Source: Chromatiaceae bacterium
GTDB taxonomy: Bacteria > Pseudomonadota > Gammaproteobacteria > Chromatiales > Chromatiaceae
Assembly: GCA_016880695.1 (NCBI GenBank)
Contig: JAEHCY010000060.1
Location: 1-14,981, forward strand
Direction of reading: 5' to 3'
Length of the DNA stretch: 14,981 bases
The translations under genes and the position numbers were made by a program. Every line of letters starts with the position of its first letter. Positions within the stretch are counted from its first letter, which is position 1. Shown in pieces: positions 8,439 through 14,981 of this stretch. The notes under the pieces were generated by a model, which saw only the letters and a list, made by a program, of their open reading frames with translations, was not told the origin of the DNA and did no database searches.

Positions 8439-9521
8439 TCAGCCTGACATGCGCACCGGCAGGCGTCTGGCTCCCCAATGGCCCGGACCCTCGTGGAAGA
8501 CGCCCGCGCAGGGCGTCCCACAGGCAGCGCAGCGCCCATCCTGGGTCAGCCCCCAGTGGCCGAGGCAATACCAATCCCGCTCGATGAGAAGCGCGCCGCA
8601 GGCATGACACCAGGTGCTGCCGCCGCGGGGATCGTGCACGTTCCCGGTGTAGGCGTAACGCACGCCATTGCGCAGGGCGATTTCCCGGGCGCGGGTGAGG
8701 CGCTGGGCGGGAGTGGGTGGGATGTCGAGCATCTTCCAGTCGGGGTGGAAGGCGGTGAAATGCAGGGGCACCTCGGGACCCAACGCCTCGACCACCCATT
8801 GGGTGAGGCGTTCGAGCTCCGTGTCGCTGTCATTGTGCCCCGGAATGAGCAAGGTGGTGAGCTCGAGCCACACGCGGGTCTCGCGCTTGAGGTAGATCAG
8901 GGTTTCAAGCACCGGCTGGAGGTGTCCCCCGCACAGCCGATGGTAAAAATCCTCGGTAAACGCCTTCAGGTCCACGTTGGCCGCGTCCATACCGGCGAAG
9001 AGGTCCTCCCGCGCCCCGGCCAGCACATAACCGGCCGTCACCGCCACGCTCTTGATGCCGAGTGGGTGGCAGGCATGCGCCGTGTCCCTCGCATACTCGA
9101 GGAAGATGACAGGGTCGTTGTAGGTGTAGGCCACACTCCGGCAGCCGAGCGCTTGGGCCTTGCGCGCGATCTGCTCGGGTGTGGCCGCATCCGCCAGGGT
9201 ATCGATCTCGCGGGACTTGCTCAGGTCCCAGTTCTGGCAGAACTTGCAGGAGAGATTGCAGCCCGCGGTGCCAAAGGAGAAAACGGCAGTACCGGGAAGG
9301 AAGTGATTCAGCGGCTTTTTCTCGATGGGGTCGACGCAGAATCCGCTCGAACGCCCGTAGGTGGTCAGCACTATCTGCTCGCCGTCCCGGGCGCGAACGA
9401 AGCACAAGCCCGCCTGCCCGTCCTTGAGCTTACAGGCCCGCGGGCAGACGTCGCACTGCAAACGACCATCGTCCAGCCGGTGCCAGTACTTCGTTGGATG
9501 ATGGCTTGGTCTGACGAACAC
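8439..9521 (-). CDS. amrS: AmmeMemoRadiSam system radical SAM enzyme
   Basis: Radical SAM enzyme expected to cleave S-adenosylmethionine with a [4Fe-4S] cluster held by C88, C92 and C95 (GCNLSCKFCQNW). The substrate is not known. The 360-residue product also has an N-terminal cysteine set (C23, C26, C30, C40), the family blocks TTYGRSSGFCVDPIEKKPLN and AYTYNDPVIFLEYA, and a C-terminal zinc-ribbon-like region (C305, C308, C319, C331, C334, C338). The start is GTG 9521, because GGAGG (complement of 9528-9532) lies 6 bases upstream and homologues begin close to HPTKYWHRLDDGR. The frame stays open to 9995, but that part is antisense to the Memo gene and has no homologous look. It is divergent from the Memo and AMMECR1 genes, so the three form one functional neighbourhood. 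Family assignment is firm; the reaction is unknown to me. Confidence 0.95.
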   Translation of the reverse strand: MFVRPSHHPTKYWHRLDDGRLQCDVCPRACKLKDGQAGLCFVRARDGEQIVLTTYGRSSGFCVDPIEKKPLNHFLPGTAVFSFGTAGCNLSCKFCQNWDLSKSREIDTLADAATPEQIARKAQALGCRSVAYTYNDPVIFLEYARDTAHACHPLGIKSVAVTAGYVLAGAREDLFAGMDAANVDLKAFTEDFYHRLCGGHLQPVLETLIYLKRETRVWLELTTLLIPGHNDSDTELERLTQWVVEALGPEVPLHFTAFHPDWKMLDIPPTPAQRLTRAREIALRNGVRYAYTGNVHDPRGGSTWCHACGALLIERDWYCLGHWGLTQDGRCAACGTPCAGVFHEGPGHWGARRLPVRMSG

Positions 9522-9551
9522 CCCACACCTCCGCTTCGGCAACCTGCTCCC

Positions 9552-9580
9552 TTGACATTCGCTGCCCCCTTCTAAACTTA
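9552..9580 (+). promoter_or_regulatory. candidate promoter for the Memo-AMMECR1 genes
   Basis: A perfect -35 hexamer TTGACA (9552-9557) lies upstream of the Memo gene. The -10 is less clear: TAAACT (9573-9578, 15-base spacer) or AACTTA (9575-9580, 17-base spacer). It overlaps the divergent amrS promoter, so the two could compete or share a regulator. Confidence 0.4.
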
Positions 9581-9609
9581 ATGATAGAAGACACCGCATG
9601 GCTTGGCAG
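9581..9609 (-). promoter_or_regulatory. candidate sigma70 promoter for amrS
   Basis: On the minus strand CTGCCA (complement of 9604-9609) and TATCAT (complement of 9581-9586) are separated by exactly 17 bases, with 4 of 6 and 5 of 6 consensus matches. The -10 lies about 60 bases before the GTG start of amrS. Confidence 0.5.
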
Positions 9610-9625
9610 AACCTGGAGGTCCGCG

Positions 9626-10411
9626 ATGAAAATTCGCCAACCGGCTGTCGCCGGATTGTTCTACCCCGCCGATTCGCGGGCACTGCGGGCACAGATCGAG
9701 GGCTTCCTCCGAAGCGCCAAACCCGCGCCGGGGCCACCCCCGAAGGCGCTGGTCTCGCCGCACGCGGGCTACGCCTACTCCGGCCCGGTGGCCGCGAGCG
9801 CCTACCGAGCGCTGGAATCCATCGCTGATCGCATCCGCCGCGTGGTGATGGCGGGCCCTTCGCATAGGGTCGGGTTCCGCGGTATCGCCTGCGGCGAGGC
9901 GGAACGTCTACACACCCCCCTGGGGGCGGTCGAGGTGGAACAGGGGGCCTACGCCGCCCTCGCCGACCTGCCCCAGGTGCGGCGCTACGAGGCACCCTTC
10001 GAGGGCGAGCACTGCCTAGAGGTACAGCTTCCCTTCCTGCAGATGGTGCTGGGCCGCTTCAGTGTCGTGCCCCTGCTGGTCGGGGAGGCAACGAGCGAGG
10101 AGGTGGCCGAGGTGCTCGAGCGCCTCTGGGGTGGCGAGGAAACCCTGATCCTGATCAGCTCTGACCTCAGTCACTACCTTGACTACCGGAGCGCCCGCGA
10201 GCGTGACGCCAAGACCACCCGGGCGATCGAGGGACTCCTCCCGGAGGCCATCTCCTACGACGATGCCTGCGGTCGCGTCCCGCTCGCAGGGCTGCTGCGG
10301 CAGGCCCGGCGCCACGGGCTGCACGCCCACACCCTCGATCTTCGCAACTCCGGCGATACCGCCGGGCCACGTCATCAGGTGGTGGGTTATGGTGCCTACG
10401 CCTTCGCCTGA
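9626..10411 (+). CDS. amrB: AmmeMemoRadiSam system protein B (Memo family)
   Basis: Memo-family protein with the fold of class III extradiol dioxygenases; no bacterial substrate is established to my knowledge. The product has 261 residues and begins MKIRQPAVAGLFYPAD, the family hallmark. Likely metal-site residues that correspond to those described in human Memo1 are H46 (SPHAGYAYSGP), H80 (AGPSH), H183 (SSDLSHY) and C215 (DACG). GEHCLEVQLPF near 127-137 is also conserved. ATG 9626 has GGAGG at 9615-9619, 6 bases upstream. An ATG at 9581 would add 15 residues without a ribosome site. The 3' end overlaps the AMMECR1-family gene by 23 bases, which suggests translational coupling. The pairing with AMMECR1 and the divergent radical SAM enzyme defines the AmmeMemoRadiSam set. 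Family assignment is strong; function is open. Confidence 0.95.
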   Translation: MKIRQPAVAGLFYPADSRALRAQIEGFLRSAKPAPGPPPKALVSPHAGYAYSGPVAASAYRALESIADRIRRVVMAGPSHRVGFRGIACGEAERLHTPLGAVEVEQGAYAALADLPQVRRYEAPFEGEHCLEVQLPFLQMVLGRFSVVPLLVGEATSEEVAEVLERLWGGEETLILISSDLSHYLDYRSARERDAKTTRAIEGLLPEAISYDDACGRVPLAGLLRQARRHGLHAHTLDLRNSGDTAGPRHQVVGYGAYAFA

Positions 10412-10982
10412 GCCCAACCGGATATCAGAGGCGGAGCGGCAGGCCCTGCTCGGATTGGCGCGGAGCTCGATCCTGCACGGGCTGCGAGAGGGCAGGCCCT
10501 TGGCGGTGCGCGTGACCGACTTTCCGCCGGCGCTCCAGGCGTTGCGGGCCAGCTTCGTGACGCTGCACTGCAGCAATGAGCTGCGGGGGTGTATCGGACA
10601 CCTCGAAGCGGTGCAGCCCCTAGCGACCGACGTGGTCGAGAACGCCTTCTCCGCGGCCTTTCGCGATCCCCGCTTTCCGCCGCTTGCAGCTGCCGAGCTG
10701 CCGTCGCTCCGGATTCACCTCTCCGTGCTGACGACTCCCACACCCCTGGCGTTTGCCTCGGAGCAGAAGCTGATCGCCCAACTGCGGCCAGGTCACGACG
10801 GACTGATTCTCGAAGAGGGCCGCAAGCGCGGCACCTTCCTGCCCTCGGTGTGGGAATCGCTGCCGCAACCGCGGGAGTTCCTGCGACATCTCAAACTCAA
10901 GGCCGGCTTAGGGGCCGGCTATTGGTCGCAGCAGGTCAAGGGCTATCGCTACGAGGCGGAGTCGTTCGGGGAATCGGCGTGA
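10389..10982 (+). CDS. amrA: AmmeMemoRadiSam system protein A (AMMECR1 family)
   Basis: AMMECR1-domain protein of about 197 residues; molecular role unknown. The near-invariant LRGCIG motif is at 65-70 with Cys68, followed by HLEAVQPL. FRDPRFPPL lies at about 91-99, and a GTFLPSVWE segment near 148-156 also matches the family. I chose ATG 10389, where an AGGTGG-like ribosome site sits inside the end of the Memo gene. It overlaps that gene by 23 bases in another frame. The frame is open further upstream but only as antisense-like read-through within the Memo gene. In some organisms AMMECR1 and Memo domains are fused, consistent with a physical partnership here. It is convergent with the RRM gene. 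Confidence 0.94.
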   Translation: MVPTPSPEPNRISEAERQALLGLARSSILHGLREGRPLAVRVTDFPPALQALRASFVTLHCSNELRGCIGHLEAVQPLATDVVENAFSAAFRDPRFPPLAAAELPSLRIHLSVLTTPTPLAFASEQKLIAQLRPGHDGLILEEGRKRGTFLPSVWESLPQPREFLRHLKLKAGLGAGYWSQQVKGYRYEAESFGESA

Positions 10983-10985
10983 GGG

Positions 10986-11012
10986 CCCCTCGCCGCTTCG
11001 CACAGGCGGGGG
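10986..11012. terminator. GC-rich hairpin between convergent genes (weak)
   Basis: CCCCTCGCC (10986-10994) and GGCGGGGG (11005-11012) can form an 8-bp stem with one G-T pair and a 10-base loop. It is placed just after the AMMECR1-family stop codon and before the 3' end of the RRM gene. There is no T-run on either strand, so its role in termination is uncertain. Confidence 0.3.
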
Positions 11013-11035
11013 AGAGGGTCGCAATCGGCGGCGGA

Positions 11036-11299
11036 CTAGCGCCGGCGGCCCCGTTCTAGTCTCGGCTTCTCTTTCTCCACCCGAATCGAGCGGCCATCGA
11101 GCTCCCGGCCATCGAGGGCCGCCATCGCTTCCCGCGCCTCGTGGCCCTCCATTTCCACCGTCGCAAAGCCACGGCATTCACCACTGAAGAGGTCCTTGGA
11201 AAGCCTCAGGCTGCGCACCCGGCCAAAAGGGGAGAATAGGGCTTGGAGTCCCTCCTCGGTCATGGTCCGAGGAAGGTTACGAACGGAAATGCTAATCAT
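11036..11299 (-). CDS. RNA recognition motif (RRM) RNA-binding protein
   Basis: Small single-RRM protein of 87 residues, expected to bind single-stranded RNA. RNP2 is ISVRNL at residues 4-9 and RNP1 is RGFATVEM at 43-50. The aromatic at the RNP1 third position (F45) is kept, but the fifth position is T rather than an aromatic. The domain fills almost the whole protein, followed by a basic tail ending ERGRRR. ATG 11299 has AGGA 7 bases upstream. It lies downstream of the cold-shock gene on the same strand, beyond an intrinsic terminator, so it may be expressed by read-through or by a promoter I could not identify in the 60-base leader. Targets are unknown. Confidence 0.93.
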   Translation of the reverse strand: MISISVRNLPRTMTEEGLQALFSPFGRVRSLRLSKDLFSGECRGFATVEMEGHEAREAMAALDGRELDGRSIRVEKEKPRLERGRRR

Positions 11300-11361
11300 C
11301 GGGAGATCCTAAAGGTACGGGGCGAAGGCAGCCGACGGGGTCCCGGACATACCGGCCTTCC

Positions 11362-11390
11362 TAACGAAACGGCCCGCTCTGCGCGGGCCG
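11362..11390 (-). terminator. intrinsic terminator of the cold-shock gene
   Basis: On the minus strand an 8-bp perfect stem, CGGCCCGC/GCGGGCCG (arms 11390-11383 and 11377-11370, loop 5 bases), is followed by TTTCGTTAG. It lies about 25 bases past the csp stop codon. Stem strength is high; the T-run is short and interrupted. Confidence 0.75.
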
Positions 11391-11414
11391 CTGGACTGGC
11401 ATCGAGTACCCGGG

Positions 11415-11624
11415 TTATACGGCCTCGACGTTTTCCGCCTGCGGGCCTTTCTGGCCCTGGCCGACCGTAAACTTCACCCGCTGGCCTTCGGCGAGGGTGC
11501 GACGGCCAGTCCCCACGATGGAGCGGAAGTGAACGAAGATGTCGGGCCCGTTCTCACGCTGAATGAACCCATAGCCTTTTTCGTCGTTGAACCACTTCAC
11601 GACACCGGATTGCTGTTCTGACAT
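11415..11624 (-). CDS. cold-shock-domain protein (CspA family)
   Basis: Single cold-shock domain of 69 residues, the usual size. It is a nucleic-acid chaperone that binds single-stranded RNA and DNA. RNP1 is KGYGFI at 16-21 and RNP2 is IFVHF at about 29-33. The N-terminal [11 protein letters not shown] is typical and FRSI replaces the more usual FSAI. ATG 11624 has AAGGAA 5 bases upstream. A hairpin-bearing leader lies 5' and an intrinsic terminator 3', so the gene is probably monocistronic or the first of two with the RRM gene. Cold induction cannot be judged from sequence. I leave the symbol blank because Csp paralogues cannot be told apart here. Confidence 0.96.
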   Translation of the reverse strand: MSEQQSGVVKWFNDEKGYGFIQRENGPDIFVHFRSIVGTGRRTLAEGQRVKFTVGQGQKGPQAENVEAV

Positions 11625-12013
11625 AGAAGTTCCTTGATACTTGATAACTTACGGATATCGGCTAAGGAGTGTCCTTAGCGTTAGGCCTCAACCATGGAAG
11701 CTTGCGGCCTGCGCAGCAGTCGGACCGTAACAGGGACCGGAACTACGTACGGTAGAGCGGTGGGCATTCCAAGCGAGCGTCGTCAGATTAGCCTGACCGC
11801 GCCAATTAAGCAATAAGGGGATTTCCCTAGTAGCCCGATATGCGTATCAATCAGGGGGTTGCCGAAACCAAGCTCCCGTTCCTGGAGACACCCTTACCCA
11901 TTCCCGCAGATTAGCAGGGGAGGTTTCCCTCGGTCGTCGCGCGGGAAACAGAGTGGTTCATGGCGCAAACAGCAATCTGTTCAAACTGGCTCAAGGTTCC
12001 CAATACCTCGGGA
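11625..12013. other. 389-bp non-coding region sufT/csp
   Basis: This is the longest gene-free stretch in the window. It holds the csp leader hairpin (11661-11679), a small inverted repeat GTCAG/CTGAC (11782-11786 and 11793-11797), and a 7-bp inverted repeat GTTTCCC/GGGAAAC (11923-11929 and 11943-11949) about 65 bases past the sufT stop without a T-run. Two similar elements, AGGGGATTTCCCT at 11816 and AGGGGAGGTTTCCCT at 11916, lie 100 bases apart. I see no credible small ORF. The csp promoter should lie here but no hexamer pair is convincing. Confidence 0.55.
11661..11679 (-). promoter_or_regulatory. hairpin in the probable csp mRNA leader
   Basis: GCTAAGGA (11661-11668) and TCCTTAGC (11672-11679) form a perfect 8-bp inverted repeat with a 3-base loop, starting 37 bases before the csp start codon. 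On the mRNA strand the 3' arm carries UCCUU, which is complementary to the csp ribosome site AAGGA, so the arm could pair either with its partner or with the ribosome site. No transcription start is known, so its being in the leader is inferred. Confidence 0.5.
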
Positions 12014-12430
12014 CTACATCATACCGAGCTCGAGGCGGGCTTCATCCGACATCCTCTCGGGCCCCCAGGGCGGATCCCAAACCAGATTCACCGCGATGTC
12101 CCCCACCCCTTCCACCTGGCCGACTGCTTCCTCCACCATCTTCGGCATCATTCCGGCCACCGGGCAGGCGGGTGCGGTGAGGGTCATGTCCACTACCACA
12201 TCCGCGCTTGGGCCAACCTCGATCCGGTAGATCAGGCCGAGGTCGTAGATGTTCACCGGGATCTCCGGGTCGCAGACCCCGCGCAAGGCCTCGACGATGG
12301 CCGCCCTCATCGCCTCGGGGTCGAGGCAGGGGGTGTGCACGTCGCGCAATCCCTGATCGGCGACGAGATTCGACTCCTCGGGTTGGTGCTCATGGCCGCC
12401 GAAACCGGCAAAGCGCGCCAGTCTGTTCAT
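12014..12430 (-). CDS. sufT: Fe-S cluster assembly protein SufT (MIP18/DUF59 family)
   Basis: SufT is an accessory factor of Fe-S cluster maturation. The 138-residue product has the MIP18-family motif DPEIPVNIYDLGLIY at about 54-68, the TAPACP motif with Cys89, and the C-terminal VWDPPWGPERMSDEARLELG (117-136) typical of bacterial SufT. The first 35 residues are a variable extension. ATG 12430 has AGAGG 6 bases upstream. It follows sufD by 61 bases on the same strand and is the last gene of the suf operon here. Its place beside sufBCD distinguishes it from stand-alone DUF59 proteins such as those of phenylacetate metabolism. Confidence 0.94.
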   Translation of the reverse strand: MNRLARFAGFGGHEHQPEESNLVADQGLRDVHTPCLDPEAMRAAIVEALRGVCDPEIPVNIYDLGLIYRIEVGPSADVVVDMTLTAPACPVAGMMPKMVEEAVGQVEGVGDIAVNLVWDPPWGPERMSDEARLELGMM

Positions 12431-12491
12431 GGTTGACCTCTAGAGTTTGCCTCAGGCCTTGAGCGCGAATCCGCTCACCGGTCGATCCGCC

Positions 12492-13822
12492 TCACTCCGC
12501 CGGCGCCCGCTCCAGCCGTTGACCCACCTGCTCGGCGACATGCTCGCGCAGGGGCTGTGGGCCGAGGGCGTCGATGATCTCGCCGGCAAAACCAAGGCAC
12601 AGCATGCGCCGGGCGAGGGCCGCAGCGATGCCCCTTGAGCGCAGATAAAACAGCATCTCCGGCTCGATCTGACCCACTGTCGTGCCATGGCTGCACTTGA
12701 CGTCGTCAGCATGTATCTCTAGCTGAGGCTTGGTATCGACCTCCGCCTCCCGGGAAAGCAACAGGTTCTTGTTCGAGAGGTGGGCATCGGTTTTCTGAGC
12801 ATCCACGGCGACGACGACGCGGCCGTCGAACACGGCGCGGCCTCGTCCATAGAGGATGCCCTTGAAATTCTCCCGGCTGGAGCATTGCGGCACTCCATGC
12901 TCCACATCGAGATGGTAGTCCATGACCTGCCCATCACCCGCCAGGTAGAGCCCCTGCAGATTACACACCGCATGCCGGTCGTTAAAGCGCACCACCGAGT
13001 CGGTACGGGCCCAGGCGGCACCAAGCCCCACATTCACGCCCTCATAGCGGCTCGCCGCCCCTTGGCTCAGAAAAACACCCGAGATGTGGAAAGCCCGCGG
13101 GCTTTCAAGCTGCACCCGGTAGTGCCGCAGCAGGGCGCCTTGGCCGAGCGATAGCTCCAGAACCGCATTGGTACAGTACAGTGAACTACCCAGACTGACA
13201 TAGCGCTCGATCAGGGTAACCTCGGCACCCTCTTCGAGCACCACCAGATGGCGCGGCTGGGCGACCCGTGGCTCGTCCATCCCCACCGAGAGGTGAATGA
13301 GCTCGATGGGCCGCTCGAGCATCGTCCCTCGATCAACTAGCAGAACAAAGCCGTCATCGATTCCCGCGGTATTGAGGGCGGAGAAGAGATGCGCACCCTC
13401 CCCAGCGACCCGGGTCAGCCGACCCTCCAGCGCATCGGGGTCGGCCGCGAGAATCTGCCGCAGTCCACCAGCCCGCACCCCTCGGGGCAACTCGGCGAGA
13501 TGGGAGAGGTGGGCGAGAAAACGGCCGTTGACCAGCACCACCCGATGGGCATCGAGGCCCTCGATCAGCACCTGGTCGAGGTCGTCGGCCTGTATCGCCG
13601 TGAGCAACTCCCCATGGCACCGAAATGGTTGCTCCAGGAGGGACTTCAGACCGGTGTAGCGCCACCCTTCCTGCTTCGCGGTGGGGACACCCTGTACGCG
13701 CAGTCGCCGCAGCGCATCCTGCCGCTCGGCCCGCAGCCAGGAAATCCCTGCCCCAGGCAGGGGCTCGGTGCCGCCCGCAAGCCAACCCTCGAGGTTGATC
13801 GGCGCCTGGAGGACGGCGTTAT

Positions 13823-13826
<4 letters not shown>
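12492..13826 (-). CDS. sufD: Fe-S cluster scaffold subunit SufD
   Basis: SufD partners SufB and SufC in the SufBC2D scaffold, where Fe-S clusters are built. The 444-residue product has the N-terminal PTAKQEGWRYTGL motif (about 49-61) and the C-terminal CSHGTTVGQIEPEMLFYLRS segment starting at Cys378. His380 in it corresponds to E. coli SufD His360, which is implicated in cluster assembly at the SufB-SufD interface. The start ATG overlaps the sufC stop codon (ATGA), showing tight coupling. Length is ordinary for the family (E. coli 423). Confidence 0.96.
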
Positions 13827-14575
<749 letters not shown>

Positions 14576-14636
14576 CTTCAGTACCTCCGCGCAGATAACG
14601 CGCTAATCGCTTCGCGAGCCGTTCACAGACCTTGAT

Positions 14637-14981
14637 TCAACCGACGGCACCTTCCAGGCTGATGCTGAGCAGCTTCTGGGCCTCTACCGCGAACTCCATG
14701 GGGAGTTGTTGGAAGACCTCCTTGCAGAAGCCGTTGACGATCATGGAGACCGCGTCCTCCGCCGACATACCCCGGGAACGGCAGTAGAAGAGCTGGTCAT
14801 CGCTGATCTTGGAGGTGGTGGCCTCGTGCTCGAGCTTGGCGGTGGGGTTCTTGACCTCGATAGAGGGGTAGGTGTGGGCCGAACAGGTGTCGCCGATCAG
14901 GAGCGAGTCGCACTGGGTGTGAGTGCGCGCGTTCTCCGCCCGCTGAGCGATGCGCACCAGGCCCCGATAGGCCTGCTGTCC
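14637..14981 (-). CDS. sufB: Fe-S cluster scaffold subunit SufB, C-terminal part (cut by window edge)
   Basis: The last 114 residues of SufB; the gene continues beyond the window. Conserved blocks are [17 protein letters not shown], the [16 protein letters not shown] segment and the closing NGFCKEV...[12 protein letters not shown]...LEGAVG, all typical of the SufB C-terminus. The cysteines of the first block lie in the region that carries the functional core of E. coli SufB. It is the first suf gene visible; an upstream regulator such as iscR or sufR, if present, would lie outside the window. Confidence 0.96.
   Translation of the reverse strand, partial: GQQAYRGLVRIAQRAENARTHTQCDSLLIGDTCSAHTYPSIEVKNPTAKLEHEATTSKISDDQLFYCRSRGMSAEDAVSMIVNGFCKEVFQQLPMEFAVEAQKLLSISLEGAVG

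Noticed and set aside
8478..9575. 365-codon open frame on the plus strand opposite amrS
   Set aside because: Its product shows no recognisable domain, and the opposite strand encodes a clear radical SAM enzyme with all motifs. Long antisense frames are common in high-GC DNA.
9522..9995. N-terminal extension of the AmrS frame by 158 codons
   Set aside because: The extension is antisense to the Memo gene, is rich in Arg and Pro as expected for a shadow frame, and lacks homologous motifs. GTG 9521 has a well-placed GGAGG.
11923..11949. Intrinsic terminator of the suf operon
   Set aside because: The GTTTCCC/GGGAAAC pairing has a 13-base loop and no T-run on the minus strand, so I do not call it a terminator.

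Overview
This window looks like a stretch of housekeeping chromosome from a high-GC gammaproteobacterium. I infer this from the prfB-lysS gene order with the RF2 programmed frameshift, a proteobacterial RdgC, a YgfZ, and a suf operon with sufT. A Chromatiales/Ectothiorhodospiraceae-like lineage is plausible but is only inference. Nothing resembles an insertion sequence, prophage, CRISPR array, rRNA or tRNA, and base composition looks even.

Layout. 1-225 carries no convincing gene, only a perfect 12-bp tandem repeat. 226-2046 (-) encodes an RNB-domain exoribonuclease, divergent from 2181-3227 (+), the folate-binding YgfZ. After a 224-bp convergent gap come four minus-strand genes, transcribed in the order yihY-like membrane protein, rdgC, prfB, lysS (so lysS lies lowest in coordinate). 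prfB is read across an in-frame UGA at codon 26 through a textbook +1 frameshift site.

8439-10982 holds a complete AmmeMemoRadiSam set. The radical SAM enzyme (-) is divergent from a Memo-family protein and an AMMECR1-family protein (+), whose reading frames overlap by 23 bases. The 104-bp gap between the divergent starts holds two ribosome binding sites and candidate promoters facing both ways. This conserved trio, whose bacterial reaction I do not know to be established, is the best candidate here for an undescribed system.

11036-11624 (-) has two small RNA-binding proteins, an RRM protein and a cold-shock protein, separated by an intrinsic terminator. The cold-shock gene has a long upstream region with hairpins. 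12014-14981 (-) is a suf operon, sufB (partial, running off the window)-sufC-sufD-sufT, with no sufS or sufE between sufD and sufT.

A loose theme joins several genes: Suf assembles Fe-S clusters, YgfZ supports certain Fe-S enzymes, and AmrS is itself an Fe-S enzyme. A second theme is RNA and translation (RNB nuclease, RF2, LysRS, Csp, RRM).
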